Assembly: GCF_021530565.1 (NCBI RefSeq) | Contig: NZ_JAKGBI010000012.1 | Span: forward strand, 62,001-126,000 | Direction of reading: 5' to 3' | Source: Pseudoalteromonas sp. SMS1 | Lineage (GTDB): Bacteria; Pseudomonadota; Gammaproteobacteria; Enterobacterales; Alteromonadaceae | Length of the DNA: 64,000 nt | Shown here: piece after piece, positions 32,669-42,479 of the stretch | How the letters are laid out: each line of letters begins with the position of its first letter | Position numbering within the stretch: position 1 is the first letter of the stretch | Notes under the pieces: generated by a model | What the model saw: the letters and a program-made list of their open reading frames with translations, nothing else | What the model was told of the DNA's origin: nothing | Databases searched by the model: none | Translations under genes and position numbers: made by a program

Positions 32669-33853
32669 ATGAAATCGATTTATCTAAGCGCCATCTCTTT
32701 GGTTGTTGGGTTAGGGTGTAGTCAGGTATACGCGCTAAGTTGTGATGGCGTAAATGTCTACCCAAATTGGCCGCAACTGGATTGGCAGGGTAAACCAAGT
32801 CATGCCAATACGGGTGACAAAATGCAGCATGATAATAAGCTTTATCAGGCGAATTGGTGGACCAAATCTGAGCCCGGCAGCAATGCATCATGGCAATACC
32901 TAGGGCGGTGCAGTGATGGCACGCAAGTATCCCCGATTGAAAAGTATGGCCGTTTAAAGGTGTGCGGTACAGGGCTGTGTAGTGAACACAACGCGCGCAT
33001 TCAGCTGCGAGGCATGAGCAGCCATGGATTGCAGTGGTATGGGCTTGGTAAGTGTATGACGGATGTGAGCTTAGATGTTTTAGCATATGATTGGCAGGCC
33101 GATATTGTGCGTTTGAGTTTGTATGTACAAGAAGGCGGCTATGAAAATGATCCTGTAGGGTTCACTGCGCAAATGAATACCCTCATTGAAAAAGCTAGCC
33201 AGCGAGGAATGTATGTCTTGGTGGATTGGCATCAACTGAACCCAGGCGATCCAAATTTTAATTTGGAGTTAGCCAAACAGTTTTTCACTGACATTGTCGC
33301 CAGTAATAAACATCGCACAAACGTCATTTATGATATTGCCAACGAGCCAAACAATGTTGAGTGGCCACAGATCCGCCACTATGCAGAGCAAGTCATTCCG
33401 GTCATCAGAAACATCCAGCCCGATGCCTTGATTTTACTGGGCACACACGGCTGGTCTACGTTTGGTGCGTCTTCAGGGGGCAGTGTGCAAGATGTGCTCA
33501 ACGATCCGGTGAGATTCGACAACATTATGTATACCTTTCATTTTTATGCGGCCTCACATACCGCATACTACCGCACGGTGCTAGACGAAGCATCAGACGT
33601 CTTGCCCGTGTTTGTAAGTGAGTGGGGTACGCAAAACTATGATGGTGATGGCCCCAATGATTTTGTGAGTGCGCAGCAATACATTGATCTAATGGCACGA
33701 AAGAAAATCAGTTGGACAAACTGGAATTACTCGGACGATTTTCGCAGTGGTGCCGTATTCAAGCGGGGTGCCTGTTCAAGTCAAAACTTTGCTGATAGTC
33801 AGCTTAAAGAGGCGGGGGCGTGGGTAAAAGCACGGATCGGTGAAGGTAGATAA
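32669..33853 (+). CDS. Secreted endoglucanase: N-terminal carbohydrate-binding module plus GH5
   Basis: The 394-aa protein has a signal peptide (ending near residue 22), a CBM5/12-type module at about 25-85 (YPNWPQLDWQGKPSHANTGD and KLYQANWWTKSEPGSNASW), a short linker, and a GH5 catalytic domain from about 90. The acid/base is Glu226 (YDIANEPNN) and the nucleophile Glu318 (VFVSEWGTQ). RGMSSHGLQWY and YVLVDWHQLNPGD are typical of bacterial GH5_2 cellulases. It hydrolyses beta-1,4-glucans outside the cell. The binding module is N-terminal here, unlike the Pseudoalteromonas Cel5G arrangement where it follows the catalytic domain. GTAAAGGAAACAAA precedes the ATG. Confidence 0.88.
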   Translation: MKSIYLSAISLVVGLGCSQVYALSCDGVNVYPNWPQLDWQGKPSHANTGDKMQHDNKLYQANWWTKSEPGSNASWQYLGRCSDGTQVSPIEKYGRLKVCGTGLCSEHNARIQLRGMSSHGLQWYGLGKCMTDVSLDVLAYDWQADIVRLSLYVQEGGYENDPVGFTAQMNTLIEKASQRGMYVLVDWHQLNPGDPNFNLELAKQFFTDIVASNKHRTNVIYDIANEPNNVEWPQIRHYAEQVIPVIRNIQPDALILLGTHGWSTFGASSGGSVQDVLNDPVRFDNIMYTFHFYAASHTAYYRTVLDEASDVLPVFVSEWGTQNYDGDGPNDFVSAQQYIDLMARKKISWTNWNYSDDFRSGAVFKRGACSSQNFADSQLKEAGAWVKARIGEGR

Positions 33854-34157
33854 ATAAAGTCATTAAATTTGGGCATATTTGCAATAGCGTGGGGACACCG
33901 TAAATATGCCTTGTATCGCACCACGGTGATGAAAGTCATTTTACATGAGTATTGCACAAAATATCGTCTACCTTTTTAGAGTAAAAAGCCAAATAAAGGC
34001 GATATTTTCCCTTAATTGGGTATAAGAAAAAAGTTTTAGTTATTTATTTTAGTGTTTTCATTTATTTAACTAGAAAATAATGATTTTTTCTGTAAGAGTG
34101 TGGGCTGTAAATTATTTACAGTCGTATAAGTTGTGTTGAATAAAATATAGTGGTGCA
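33854..34157. other. Intergenic region with a long-loop hairpin
   Basis: GGCATATTT (33872-33880) and AAATATGCC (33902-33910) are exact arms shortly after the endoglucanase stop and may end its transcript. The rest is AT-rich leader DNA for the chemoreceptor gene. Confidence 0.45.
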
Positions 34158-34160
34158 GTG

Positions 34161-36152
34161 ATGTTACAAGCAATTGCTCGATACGTATCTAGTCATATGA
34201 CTACCGTTGTGTTACTACCGTGCTTACTGCTAGGAGCGGTAATTTTTTATGATGTATCAGTGTCGGCGAAGCGGATGAATGACGCCTATGATGCAGAATA
34301 TAATGCGTTTTTAAGTCATGCCGTGCTGAGCGTGATCCATGAAACGCAAAAGGAGCGCGGGGCATCCGCAGGCTTTATCGGTTCAAATGGGGTTAAGTTC
34401 AAAGGCAACTTACGCCAACAGCGTAGCCAAACCGATAGGCTGTTAGCTTCGTTAAAAGAAAAACAAAAACATTGGGATTTGATGCCCGAAATGGCCAAAG
34501 AGCTCGATGAATTTGAGCGTAAGTTCAGCCGCCTAGCCACGGTGCGTGGGCAAGTTGACAACCTGTCTATCCCCCTCTCTGAAGCGCTAAAGTACTACAC
34601 CGATATTAATCTCAAAGCGCTGCATATCGTGATCACCGCATCGCGATTAAGTAACGATCACACCATCGCCTCAGAGTTGGTGGCCATTTATAATTTTTCT
34701 AGTGCGAAAGAGTCGGCGGGCATAGAGCGGGCGGTATTGTCGAACGTGTTTAGTCGAGATAGCTTCACACCTGCGCTTAAAGAAAAATACGTGGCGCTGA
34801 TAACCAAACAACACGTGTATCTTGAGGAAGCTCTGGAAGCCTCGCCTTTGGTTATGAAACGGATGTTTGAACGAGCATTGGACAACCCGTCTATGCGTGA
34901 AGTTGAGCGATTTCGTCGGGGTGTAGTCGATAAGGACGCTGGGTTTGGCCTCGATGCGGAGGCGTGGTTCAGAGCGGCAACAGATCGCATCAATGTGTTA
35001 AAAGAAGCAGAAGAACAAGCACTCAACCTGGTGGATGAAACCGCGATCAAAATTCAGCAACAGGCAGTACTTGTACTCGTCATTGAGCTGATGATTTTGG
35101 TGATCGGGCTGGTGGTTACCGCCGCATTATTCTTTGCGATTCGACTGCGTCGTCGTCAGTCGAGCATGATTGCTGAGGGTATTGATATCGCGCGCTTACA
35201 TAAAAACTTGGGCCATGAGATAGATGTGATCTCCAAAGATGATTTAGGCAGTTCTGCCTTGAACATTAATAACTTAACGAAGCAATTTGAAGATGACTTG
35301 GTGGAGTTTGCTCGGGTATCGGCGCAGATTGCAGGATCGTCTCAAGAAACGGCAGCGGCTATCCAGCAGAGTCAAGAAAACTTAATAAGCCAGCAAACGG
35401 GTATACAGACGATAGCGTCGGCATCTGAGCAGATGAGCGCCAATATTCAAGTGATAGCAAACTCAATGAATGAAAATGCCGCAGCGGCTAAAACCGTCAC
35501 GCAGGAGTCTTTACAAGGACAGCAAGTGGTTGCGGATGCGGTGCAGGTTATCCAGCAGGCGTCCGATGATATGGCGCGTTCTGCAACCACTGTCGATGCG
35601 TTAAACGAGCGCGTGGGCAGCATTTCGTCTATGGTTGAGATGATCAAGAGTATCGCAGAGCAAACTAACTTATTGGCATTGAATGCCGCGATTGAGGCTG
35701 CTCGAGCGGGTGAGCAGGGCAGAGGTTTTGCGGTGGTTGCTGATGAGGTGCGCAGTTTGGCCAGTCGGACCCAAAAATCTACAGAAGAAATTTCCGCATT
35801 GGTTTCAGAGCTGCAAACAAGTTCATCCGAAGCATCGAGTGTGATCACCCAAGGCAAAGAAAATGCGCTGGAAGCGGCTGAGCGCGCTGAGGCTATTAAA
35901 CAAGCGCTGGAGCAAATAGTGGAGCAGGCGCAGCAAGTAGAACTCGTGACAGAGTCGGTCTCGAGTAATACTCAGCAGCAAAGCAATGCCATTGATGAAG
36001 TGAGCCAGAATATTACTGCGATTTTTCAAAAAGCGACAGAAAACGTCACCGGTGCCGAGCAGATCAGCGTGGCTGCGACCGACATTGCGAGCGCAGCCAA
36101 AGTAATGGACAAACTGATTTCGCAATACTCGGTCAGTCAAGCGGGTCGCTAA
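34161..36152 (+). CDS. Methyl-accepting chemotaxis protein with NIT sensor domain
   Basis: The 663-aa protein has two membrane helices ([19 protein letters not shown] near 20 and [24 protein letters not shown] near 305) around a periplasmic nitrate/nitrite-sensing (NIT) domain, recognised by [20 protein letters not shown] and an all-alpha pattern. After a HAMP-like linker come a chemoreceptor coiled coil and the signalling hairpin [20 protein letters not shown] followed by [20 protein letters not shown]. It signals to CheA/CheW. ATG 34161 is preferred to GTG 34158, with little to separate them. The actual ligand is not determined. Confidence 0.88.
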   Translation: MLQAIARYVSSHMTTVVLLPCLLLGAVIFYDVSVSAKRMNDAYDAEYNAFLSHAVLSVIHETQKERGASAGFIGSNGVKFKGNLRQQRSQTDRLLASLKEKQKHWDLMPEMAKELDEFERKFSRLATVRGQVDNLSIPLSEALKYYTDINLKALHIVITASRLSNDHTIASELVAIYNFSSAKESAGIERAVLSNVFSRDSFTPALKEKYVALITKQHVYLEEALEASPLVMKRMFERALDNPSMREVERFRRGVVDKDAGFGLDAEAWFRAATDRINVLKEAEEQALNLVDETAIKIQQQAVLVLVIELMILVIGLVVTAALFFAIRLRRRQSSMIAEGIDIARLHKNLGHEIDVISKDDLGSSALNINNLTKQFEDDLVEFARVSAQIAGSSQETAAAIQQSQENLISQQTGIQTIASASEQMSANIQVIANSMNENAAAAKTVTQESLQGQQVVADAVQVIQQASDDMARSATTVDALNERVGSISSMVEMIKSIAEQTNLLALNAAIEAARAGEQGRGFAVVADEVRSLASRTQKSTEEISALVSELQTSSSEASSVITQGKENALEAAERAEAIKQALEQIVEQAQQVELVTESVSSNTQQQSNAIDEVSQNITAIFQKATENVTGAEQISVAATDIASAAKVMDKLISQYSVSQAGR

Positions 36153-36246
36153 TGGGGTGTGTAGACAAAGCGGTCATTGATCCCTTTACACTGATCGTGT
36201 TTTAGGCGTGGCGCGTAACAAGTAAAAAAGCACACAGGCACTGGTT

Positions 36247-36465
36247 ATGCAACACGCCATTACTCCCAAAAAATTGCTCAACAGCAAATGGACATCCGTG
36301 AGTCCAAAGGATAAAGAGAAGCACTTTATCGTGACTGGCGTTGAATTTGACGAAGAGGGTCGCGTTGTCGAATGTGTTATTGAAGCGGTGATGACTCAAC
36401 GTGAACAGGATATAAATTGGCGCGATCTGAAAGATCCTAAAGTATGGAAAATGGGCTGGAAATAG
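36247..36465 (+). CDS. Small tryptophan-rich conserved protein (TIGR02450-like)
   Basis: This 72-aa protein matches the TIGR02450 Trp-rich family: NSKWTSVSPKDKEKHFIVTG, INWRDLKDPKVWKMGWK and the phrase LKDP near the C-terminus. It is cytoplasmic and its function is unknown. It stands alone between the chemoreceptor and the AraC-type gene. Confidence 0.7.
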   Translation: MQHAITPKKLLNSKWTSVSPKDKEKHFIVTGVEFDEEGRVVECVIEAVMTQREQDINWRDLKDPKVWKMGWK

Positions 36466-36740
36466 CTGTTCGTAAAATGGCTTGTGGATACCCTCGCGCA
36501 GTTTGTCACCGGCAATCAATTGGCTTCAACTCAAAAGTATGTCGCCATGGTGAATGTCTCAGTGCCGGGGATGCCCATGCACGTAAGCTGCTGTGTAAAT
36601 GTGTTATCCAGCTCAGTCAATGCTGCGCTCGAGCAAAACGCAAAAAAATAAACACCCCGTGGTTTGAATAGGCGTTTCGAGCCTCACTACCTGCCAATGA
36701 AATGCACTGGGCATCCTGCATCTTTATAGGTTAAGGCGCA

Positions 36741-37955
36741 TCAGCGTTTTGCTGTTTTTTTGTATTGGTTAGGTGTCAGCGAGGTATGCTTTTTAAATGC
36801 GGTATAAAATGCTGATTTAGAGTTAAAGCCGACCGCCATCGCAATATCAAGGACCGTTCTATCGGTACTTTGCAAATAGTTCGTTGCCTCGTCGATGCGA
36901 TATTTATTTACGTAGTCAAAAAAGCGTACTCCCAGTGTTTCGTTTAGTGTTTGGGAAATATAATTGGGGGAAGTGTGGATGTGTTTGGCAAGTTTGGGCA
37001 ATGAAAGGGCTGCATCCAAGTAGAGTTTATCAACTTGCATCGCCTGCTCTATTTTTTGACCAATGCGGATCGCTTGCTCGGTACTCAATGCGCTGCGGCG
37101 ATATTTTTGTTCATCATCGGCTTGATTGCCCTCGGGGTCATTGAGTGATTCTGGATTGCAACAGGCCGTTGTCGGCGTATACAACTCAGCGAAACCTGGC
37201 TTCTGTCTCAGCCCCCAAAGAGCCAAGCTGTAAACGACGACTAATTGCATGAGCGGGTAAATTCGGTCATCAAAATGAATGGGTGCAAAGACGTTATCGA
37301 GTACTAGGTTTACGGCGGTAAAGAGCCAAGCGCCTCCGACACACAGCAATAACCAACTTAACCAACGCAACTCTTTTTGTTCTGTAGAGGCAAATACATC
37401 TTGCAACTGGCCGCGATAGGTCCTCAATCGTTCGATGATTTTGATGATATAAAATGCAGATTGCAGCACCCATCCCAGCACGCTGATAAACGTCAATATC
37501 AACAAACAGTAAATGCTGTAACGGATTAATTTGGGTGCTTGCTCAATGACATCGAGTTGCTCTGTGACTAATATGGCGTTGATGTAGTGTGTGGGCAAAA
37601 AAAAGGCACTGAGCGCAATGGTGCAACCAAAGAGTGCGGGTAAAAAATGCGTGAACTCTGATTGTTTTAGCTGCCAGGGTGTTTGGCTCGTGAGCCCTTT
37701 GGTGTAAAGCCATAAACTGGGTGAGATCAACAATAACGCCGGTAAAGCGAGCAGTAAACTGGTGACCTGAAATTGCGGCAACAAGTGTTGCATAGTTGGT
37801 AAACATATCACGGTGCCAATGGAAAGTAAGCAGAGGCTAAGTAGCCCGTGCACTTGTCTATTTTGTGTGCGTAATAATAGCAGGTGTGTGCTAAACAAGA
37901 TGATACAGAGCGTAGCTATATTGAGCGCAAAGAGTATCGGCTGCGCATTTATCAT
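36741..37955 (-). CDS. Membrane-anchored AraC-family regulator
   Basis: The 404-aa protein has about seven N-terminal membrane helices (residues 5-255) and a C-terminal AraC domain: DAALSLPKLAKHIHTSPNYI, then a second helix-turn-helix and the signature IAMAVGFNSKSAFYTAFKKH with TPNQYKK. Such proteins sense a membrane or periplasmic signal and act directly on DNA. It is divergent from the DUF2306 gene at 38138, a possible target. Confidence 0.85.
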   Translation of the reverse strand: MINAQPILFALNIATLCIILFSTHLLLLRTQNRQVHGLLSLCLLSIGTVICLPTMQHLLPQFQVTSLLLALPALLLISPSLWLYTKGLTSQTPWQLKQSEFTHFLPALFGCTIALSAFFLPTHYINAILVTEQLDVIEQAPKLIRYSIYCLLILTFISVLGWVLQSAFYIIKIIERLRTYRGQLQDVFASTEQKELRWLSWLLLCVGGAWLFTAVNLVLDNVFAPIHFDDRIYPLMQLVVVYSLALWGLRQKPGFAELYTPTTACCNPESLNDPEGNQADDEQKYRRSALSTEQAIRIGQKIEQAMQVDKLYLDAALSLPKLAKHIHTSPNYISQTLNETLGVRFFDYVNKYRIDEATNYLQSTDRTVLDIAMAVGFNSKSAFYTAFKKHTSLTPNQYKKTAKR

Positions 37956-38137
37956 AATCTTCCCCTTGCATCGGTTTAAAAAAATAAGATTTAATATCAG
38001 TAATTTACTTTTTTATTGTTTGCTATTTGCCCATTTCTACATGCTCAAATAGGTCCTTGCCAATAGTGATGGACGATTTTTTTAGGTGGATGCTCATACT
38101 CAACTCACATGTTATTAATCAACACAAAGAGTAAAAA

Positions 38138-38845
38138 ATGACAGCACCTTTGCAGCATACTAAACAAGGCATTAAATTCAACTGGCCGGCCGTGATCAGC
38201 CTGTTGATACTCACTGCAATTCCAGGTATACCCGCAATTATTATTGTTATTCTGGTGCTTTTGGGCAGCGGGGCCGTTGCTGGTGTCTCGGAGGCCATCA
38301 ATGCACAGTACTTTTTAACGCCTGCTGCCATACTGACACATGGTATTGCTGGTGGACTGTTCTTTTTAACAATGCCTTGGCAATTCTCAGATCGTATCAG
38401 AGCATACCACCTTCGTTGGCATCAAATAACGGGTCGGGTGGCGGTAATGTCAGGATGCGTGATGGCCTTGTCGGGGGTGTGGATGCACTTAATGCTTTCT
38501 CCCCATGATCTCGGAAGCCGGTTTATGTCTCTGATCATTTTAAGTGTGGCGATTTGTGGCGCGTTTATTGTGGCTGTGGTTCAAGTTATAAAGGGGCGCA
38601 TAGAGCAACATCGAGCATGGATGATGCGGGCGGTGGCATTGGCCCTCGCGGCAATTACACCTATTTTCACTGGTGCAGTATTACAGCTCGTATTTAGTGC
38701 ATGGACAGGCGGGAGTGAAATCTTGGCGGCGTTACATCATGACTACGATCGACTCATTGCGATGGCTGTCAATTTAGTGGTGGTGGAGTGGATGTTACGG
38801 ACAAAGCTACGCTCTGCGAGGGAAAACTCGGTGCTGGCACAATGA
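38138..38845 (+). CDS. DUF2306-type membrane protein
   Basis: The 235-aa protein has six or so membrane helices with conserved His residues in the family pattern (HGIAGGLFFLTMPWQF, RIRAYHLRWHQITGRVAV, GRIEQHRAWMMRAVALALAA). Function unknown. It is divergent from the membrane-anchored AraC regulator. Confidence 0.7.
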   Translation: MTAPLQHTKQGIKFNWPAVISLLILTAIPGIPAIIIVILVLLGSGAVAGVSEAINAQYFLTPAAILTHGIAGGLFFLTMPWQFSDRIRAYHLRWHQITGRVAVMSGCVMALSGVWMHLMLSPHDLGSRFMSLIILSVAICGAFIVAVVQVIKGRIEQHRAWMMRAVALALAAITPIFTGAVLQLVFSAWTGGSEILAALHHDYDRLIAMAVNLVVVEWMLRTKLRSARENSVLAQ

Positions 38846-38971
38846 GGGGATTTTTATTTTCAAAAATATATTGAAACTGATTTAGCATTAAAAGTTATTA
38901 TCAAAAGTTTGCTAACAACATAGAGTATCTTTTCAGTAGATATAATCATGAGACAGCACGTGAGGGTGACC

Positions 38972-39796
38972 ATGAAAAAGACGATTTTAATTACCGGTTC
39001 GACGGATGGTATAGGGCTTGCGACAGCAGTTACCTTACTGGAAAATGGTCATCGAGTGCTGCTTCATGGCCGTAATCAAAGTAAGTTAGACAAAGTGTCT
39101 GATGCGTTAAGGGCACAGTTTGGACAGCGTGCTGTGTTTAGTTATTGCGCCGATTTATCCTCTGCAAAAGCCGTGTACATGTTGGCAAAAGCCGTGCGAG
39201 ACGAGCACCCGCATTTGGATGTACTGATAAATAATGCCGGTGTGTTTAACCTTGAGCAACCTCGTTCGGTTGATAATTTAGATGTACGGTTTATGGTGAA
39301 TACCATAGCCCCTTTTATATTGACACAAGAATTACTCATATGCCTCACGCCTCACGGTAGAGTCGTGAATCTCTCGTCGGCGGCACAGGCCCCCTTTAAT
39401 GCCGATGAATTGAGTGCATTGAGCACCCTGTCTGATAGTGCGGTGTACGCCAAAAGCAAGCTGGCGCTGACGATGTGGTCTCAGTCACTGGGTGAAAAGT
39501 ACAAAGAGACAGGCCCGATGATTGTCGCGGTAAATCCGAAATCATTTTTAGCGAGTAAAATGGTCCATGAAGCCTATGGCATGCAAGGTGGCAATCTTCA
39601 GCAGGGGGCTGATATTGTCGTATCAGCGGCGCTTTGTGCGTCTTTCTCTGATGCGGGTGGGCGCTATTTTGACAATGATATCGGGCGCTTTACCACACCT
39701 CACAATGCTGCGTCAGACACGGCGCGGATGGATGAGCTGATTGCAGTATTAAATGCCTTGTTTACCAAGTTAAGGGAGCAATCTCACTCCCAATAG
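38972..39796 (+). CDS. Short-chain dehydrogenase/reductase
   Basis: Classical SDR features: the nucleotide loop TGSTDGIGLATAV, NNAGVFN, the catalytic Ser (VNLSSAAQAP) and YAKSKLAL with the Tyr/Lys pair. The start is placed at ATG 38972 (MKKTILITG) because GAGGGTG precedes it; the ATG at 38948 would add eight non-conserved residues. The substrate is unknown. The gene is convergent with a LysR regulator that overlaps its end. Confidence 0.83.
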   Translation: MKKTILITGSTDGIGLATAVTLLENGHRVLLHGRNQSKLDKVSDALRAQFGQRAVFSYCADLSSAKAVYMLAKAVRDEHPHLDVLINNAGVFNLEQPRSVDNLDVRFMVNTIAPFILTQELLICLTPHGRVVNLSSAAQAPFNADELSALSTLSDSAVYAKSKLALTMWSQSLGEKYKETGPMIVAVNPKSFLASKMVHEAYGMQGGNLQQGADIVVSAALCASFSDAGGRYFDNDIGRFTTPHNAASDTARMDELIAVLNALFTKLREQSHSQ

Positions 39797-40674
39797 GGCA
39801 CATCCCCGATATACGCTTTAAGATAATCGATAAATACACGTACTTTGGGCGCGAGCAAGCGTGAGTTAGGATACACAGCCCAAAGCGCCGTGTCGTTCAC
39901 CAAGGGACTATCTTTGAGCACTTGAACGAGTTTACCTTCTTGTAGCGCTTGGTAGGCGCACCACATCGAGCAAAGTGTGATCCCCATGCCTCTGATACAG
40001 GCATCTCTGATTGCCTCTCCATTGTCTATTTGCAATCCATTACTGGGTCGAAATTTGATATTACCCTCAGCGTTGGCAAACACCCAGTGCTCAATCCCTG
40101 TAAGGTTAATCGTAGGGTGAGCGTGGAGGGTTTGTGGTGAGCTGGGCAACCCATGCGTGGCAATATATTCAGGGGAAGCGCATAAAATACGCGTGTCACT
40201 GGCCAATTTACTGGCCACTAATGTTGAATCGCTCAGCGCAGCATTGCGAATCGCAATATCAAACCCACCTTCTACCATGTCGACGATGGTATCGCTCAAA
40301 CGAAGATCAATATTTAAATCAGGGTAAAGCTGCGTAAACTCGGCCAGCGCTGGCACGATATGCATTCGCCCAAAAGAGGCGGGGGCGGTTATCCTCAATG
40401 TCCCCTGAGGTGTGTGGCTACCAGCCCCAATGGCGGCCTTCGCGCCTTCAATGCTTTCCAGTACAGACTCGGCATGCGGCAAAAAAGCCAGTCCTTCTTC
40501 GGTCAGTGATACTTTACGCGTTGTGCGATATAGCAGTTTAGTGCCCAATGTTTCTTCTAATTTATTGATATGGGCACTGGCAACCGCGGCGGAGAGCCCC
40601 AATTCCTTGCCAGCTAAACTGATATTATGTGTGGCGGCGATGCGTGTAAATAGCTTTAAGTGTGCGATGTTCAT
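39784..40674 (-). CDS. LysR-family transcriptional regulator
   Basis: A 296-aa LysR protein with an N-terminal winged helix (MNIAHLKLFTRIAATHNISL, SAAVASAHINKLEETLGTKL) and an effector domain (GTLRITAPASFGRMHIVPAL and IRNAALSDSTL). The start at ATG 40674 fits the family; the frame continues upstream to 40755 without conservation. It is divergent from the quinone-oxidoreductase-like gene, its probable target, and overlaps the SDR end by 13 bp. Confidence 0.87.
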   Translation of the reverse strand: MNIAHLKLFTRIAATHNISLAGKELGLSAAVASAHINKLEETLGTKLLYRTTRKVSLTEEGLAFLPHAESVLESIEGAKAAIGAGSHTPQGTLRITAPASFGRMHIVPALAEFTQLYPDLNIDLRLSDTIVDMVEGGFDIAIRNAALSDSTLVASKLASDTRILCASPEYIATHGLPSSPQTLHAHPTINLTGIEHWVFANAEGNIKFRPSNGLQIDNGEAIRDACIRGMGITLCSMWCAYQALQEGKLVQVLKDSPLVNDTALWAVYPNSRLLAPKVRVFIDYLKAYIGDVPYWE

Positions 40675-40772
40675 TATCAATAAAATCTTAAAACTGATTG
40701 TTATTTTTTGGGTATTATCAAAACTATAGCTGGAAAATATACTTAATCCAATCAATCAGTGAGGATTAAATC

Positions 40773-41765
40773 ATGAAAGCAATGACGATAAATGCATTTG
40801 GTGGCAGCGACGTATTCACCGAAACTGAGGTAGAAAAACCAGCAGTAAAAGCAGGCCATGTCTTGATAAAGGTAATGGCAAGTAGTGTGAATACGGTCGA
40901 CACGATGATCCGCGAAATGGGCCCTGCACTGCCACTTTCTCCTGCCTTACCTGCGATATTGGGCATGGACTTTGCTGGCGTCATTGAGTCTGTGGGCGAC
41001 GGTGTCGATGGGTATCAAATTGGTGATGAAGTGTATGGGTGTGCAGGTGGCCTGGCTGATCTACCTGGTACGCTGAGTGAATTTATGCTCGCAGATGCAA
41101 ACTTAATTGCGCACAAGCCAAAGCGCTTGAGTATGGCACAAGCGGCAGCACTTCCTTTGGTGGGGATCACCGCTTATGAAGGGTTGCAGCGTGCAGGTAT
41201 CTCTCATGGCCAAACTGTGCTAGTGCACGGAGGGGCTGGAGGTGTGGGCCATGTTGCGTTGCAGTTAGCGAAGTATTTTGGTGGGGATGTTTACGCAACA
41301 GGCAGTAAAGATGCGCAATTGGCATTGATAAACAAACTTGGTGCGACACCGATTAATTATCAAACAGAGTCTGTGGCTGATTATGTGACGACGCACACGG
41401 ATGGAGTTGGGTTCGATGTCGTCTATGACTCTGTCGGTGGGAAGAATTTGCTTAACTCATTTGACGCAGCAGCATTAAATGGTCATGTGGCGACGACGGT
41501 GTCGTTGGCAGAGATTGATTTATCAGTGGCGCATTTTAAGGGGTTGTCACTGCATGTTGTGTTTATGTTGATCCCAATGCTACATAACGTGAAACGCGCA
41601 GAACATCACAAGATCCTAGCCTCGATGGCCTCCATTGTAGATGCAGGCCATTTGACGCCTATTTTAGATGACAGCACCTTGGCTTTTTCAGAGATTGGTC
41701 AGGCACACGATCGGCTTGCCAGTGGTCAGGCGATGGGTAAGGTGGTGGTGAGTAACACATGGTAG
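40773..41765 (+). CDS. NADPH:quinone reductase-like medium-chain oxidoreductase
   Basis: The 330-aa zinc-independent MDR protein has an N-terminal GroES-like fold (AGHVLIKVMASSVNTVDTMI, PAILGMDFAGVIESVGDGVDG) and a Rossmann motif (VLVHGGAGGVGHVALQLAK). It reduces quinones or enones with NADPH. GAGGAT precedes the ATG. It is divergent from and probably controlled by the LysR gene; a role in handling electrophile stress is likely for this class. Confidence 0.85.
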   Translation: MKAMTINAFGGSDVFTETEVEKPAVKAGHVLIKVMASSVNTVDTMIREMGPALPLSPALPAILGMDFAGVIESVGDGVDGYQIGDEVYGCAGGLADLPGTLSEFMLADANLIAHKPKRLSMAQAAALPLVGITAYEGLQRAGISHGQTVLVHGGAGGVGHVALQLAKYFGGDVYATGSKDAQLALINKLGATPINYQTESVADYVTTHTDGVGFDVVYDSVGGKNLLNSFDAAALNGHVATTVSLAEIDLSVAHFKGLSLHVVFMLIPMLHNVKRAEHHKILASMASIVDAGHLTPILDDSTLAFSEIGQAHDRLASGQAMGKVVVSNTW

Positions 41766-41876
41766 TGAACTCGGTCATCACCTGACAGGTTTAGAATATT
41801 GCATAGATCAAAATAGGTGCGCTTTTTAGGCACTGCCGCTATTATAAATTTATGGTTCTAAGTTTATGAGTTGTCA

Positions 41877-42065
41877 GTGTCTTTTTATTTGTTATCACTA
41901 TTATTGATTTTTGCATTATTTGGCGTGGCATCGACCTACTTATTGCGCTTTATGTACAGTTATTGGATCCAAAAGCGCTTGGTCTTAAAGTATTTAGGGC
42001 TGGCAGGTCTGTGTGTTGTTTGCGTCGTACCATTGGTGGTACTGAACTACTTTTTAGCTGGGTAG
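41877..42065 (+). CDS. Small two-helix membrane protein, unknown
   Basis: About 62 aa with two hydrophobic helices (FYLLSLLLIFALFGVASTYLL and YLGLAGLCVVCVVPLVVLNYFL) separated by a basic loop (SYWIQKRLVLK). The only possible starts are TTG 41871 or GTG 41877; GAG upstream suits GTG. A perfect 11-bp hairpin begins at its stop codon. Probably a real inner-membrane microprotein. Confidence 0.5.
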   Translation: MSFYLLSLLLIFALFGVASTYLLRFMYSYWIQKRLVLKYLGLAGLCVVCVVPLVVLNYFLAG

Positions 42066-42089
42066 ACAGTAGCCTTTTGGCTACTGTCT
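42064..42089. terminator. Hairpin between convergent genes
   Basis: AGACAGTAGCC (42064-42074) and GGCTACTGTCT (42079-42089) form a perfect 11-bp stem around TTTT, exactly between the small membrane gene and the converging lipoprotein gene. It lacks a long U-tract but is well placed to end both. Confidence 0.7.
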
Positions 42090-42095
42090 GGGAGA

Positions 42096-42479
42096 CTATT
42101 TCAATACAATAGATTGGCAGGTATTGCTAATACACAGAGCTTGGATAGGTAACACAGGCTCGCATATTTCACTGGCAATGGCATTTCGGTTGTTGGCTTT
42201 TTCAACGGCAGTAATACGTTGGGCTGCGCGCGCAACGTGCTCTTCATCGACATTGCGAGACGAATATACTAAGTATTTACTTGGCCCACCACAGGTCAGA
42301 CGCTCACCAACAGCGATGACTTTGCATTGGAAACTGGCATCGCAGCCTTTGTTTGCAATCAATTGTTCAAGTGAATTGTTGCCTTCACTTTGTTGCGGTT
42401 GTGTTTCTGTGTAAGTGGCTTCGCACCCAGCTAACAGCATAAGTGATAAGCCAACAAGCGTACCGGCCTTTCGCTTCAT
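42096..42479 (-). CDS. Cys-rich lipoprotein, paralogue of the next gene
   Basis: This 127-aa protein has a lipobox (LSLMLLAGC) and a C-terminal domain with six ordered Cys: CDASFQCKVIAVGERLTCGG, PSKYLVYSS, EICEP, LCISNTC. The same domain forms the C-terminal part of the upstream gene, which overlaps it by 4 bp, so the pair arose by tandem duplication. The family is not recognised. The spacing suggests three disulfides in the periplasm. A binding or inhibitor role is conceivable, but nothing direct supports one. Confidence 0.65.
   Translation of the reverse strand: MKRKAGTLVGLSLMLLAGCEATYTETQPQQSEGNNSLEQLIANKGCDASFQCKVIAVGERLTCGGPSKYLVYSSRNVDEEHVARAAQRITAVEKANNRNAIASEICEPVLPIQALCISNTCQSIVLK

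Noticed and set aside
36444..36671. 75-codon frame overlapping the Trp-rich protein gene
   Set aside because: Out of frame with the convincing 36247-36465 gene, no ribosome site and chance-like composition.
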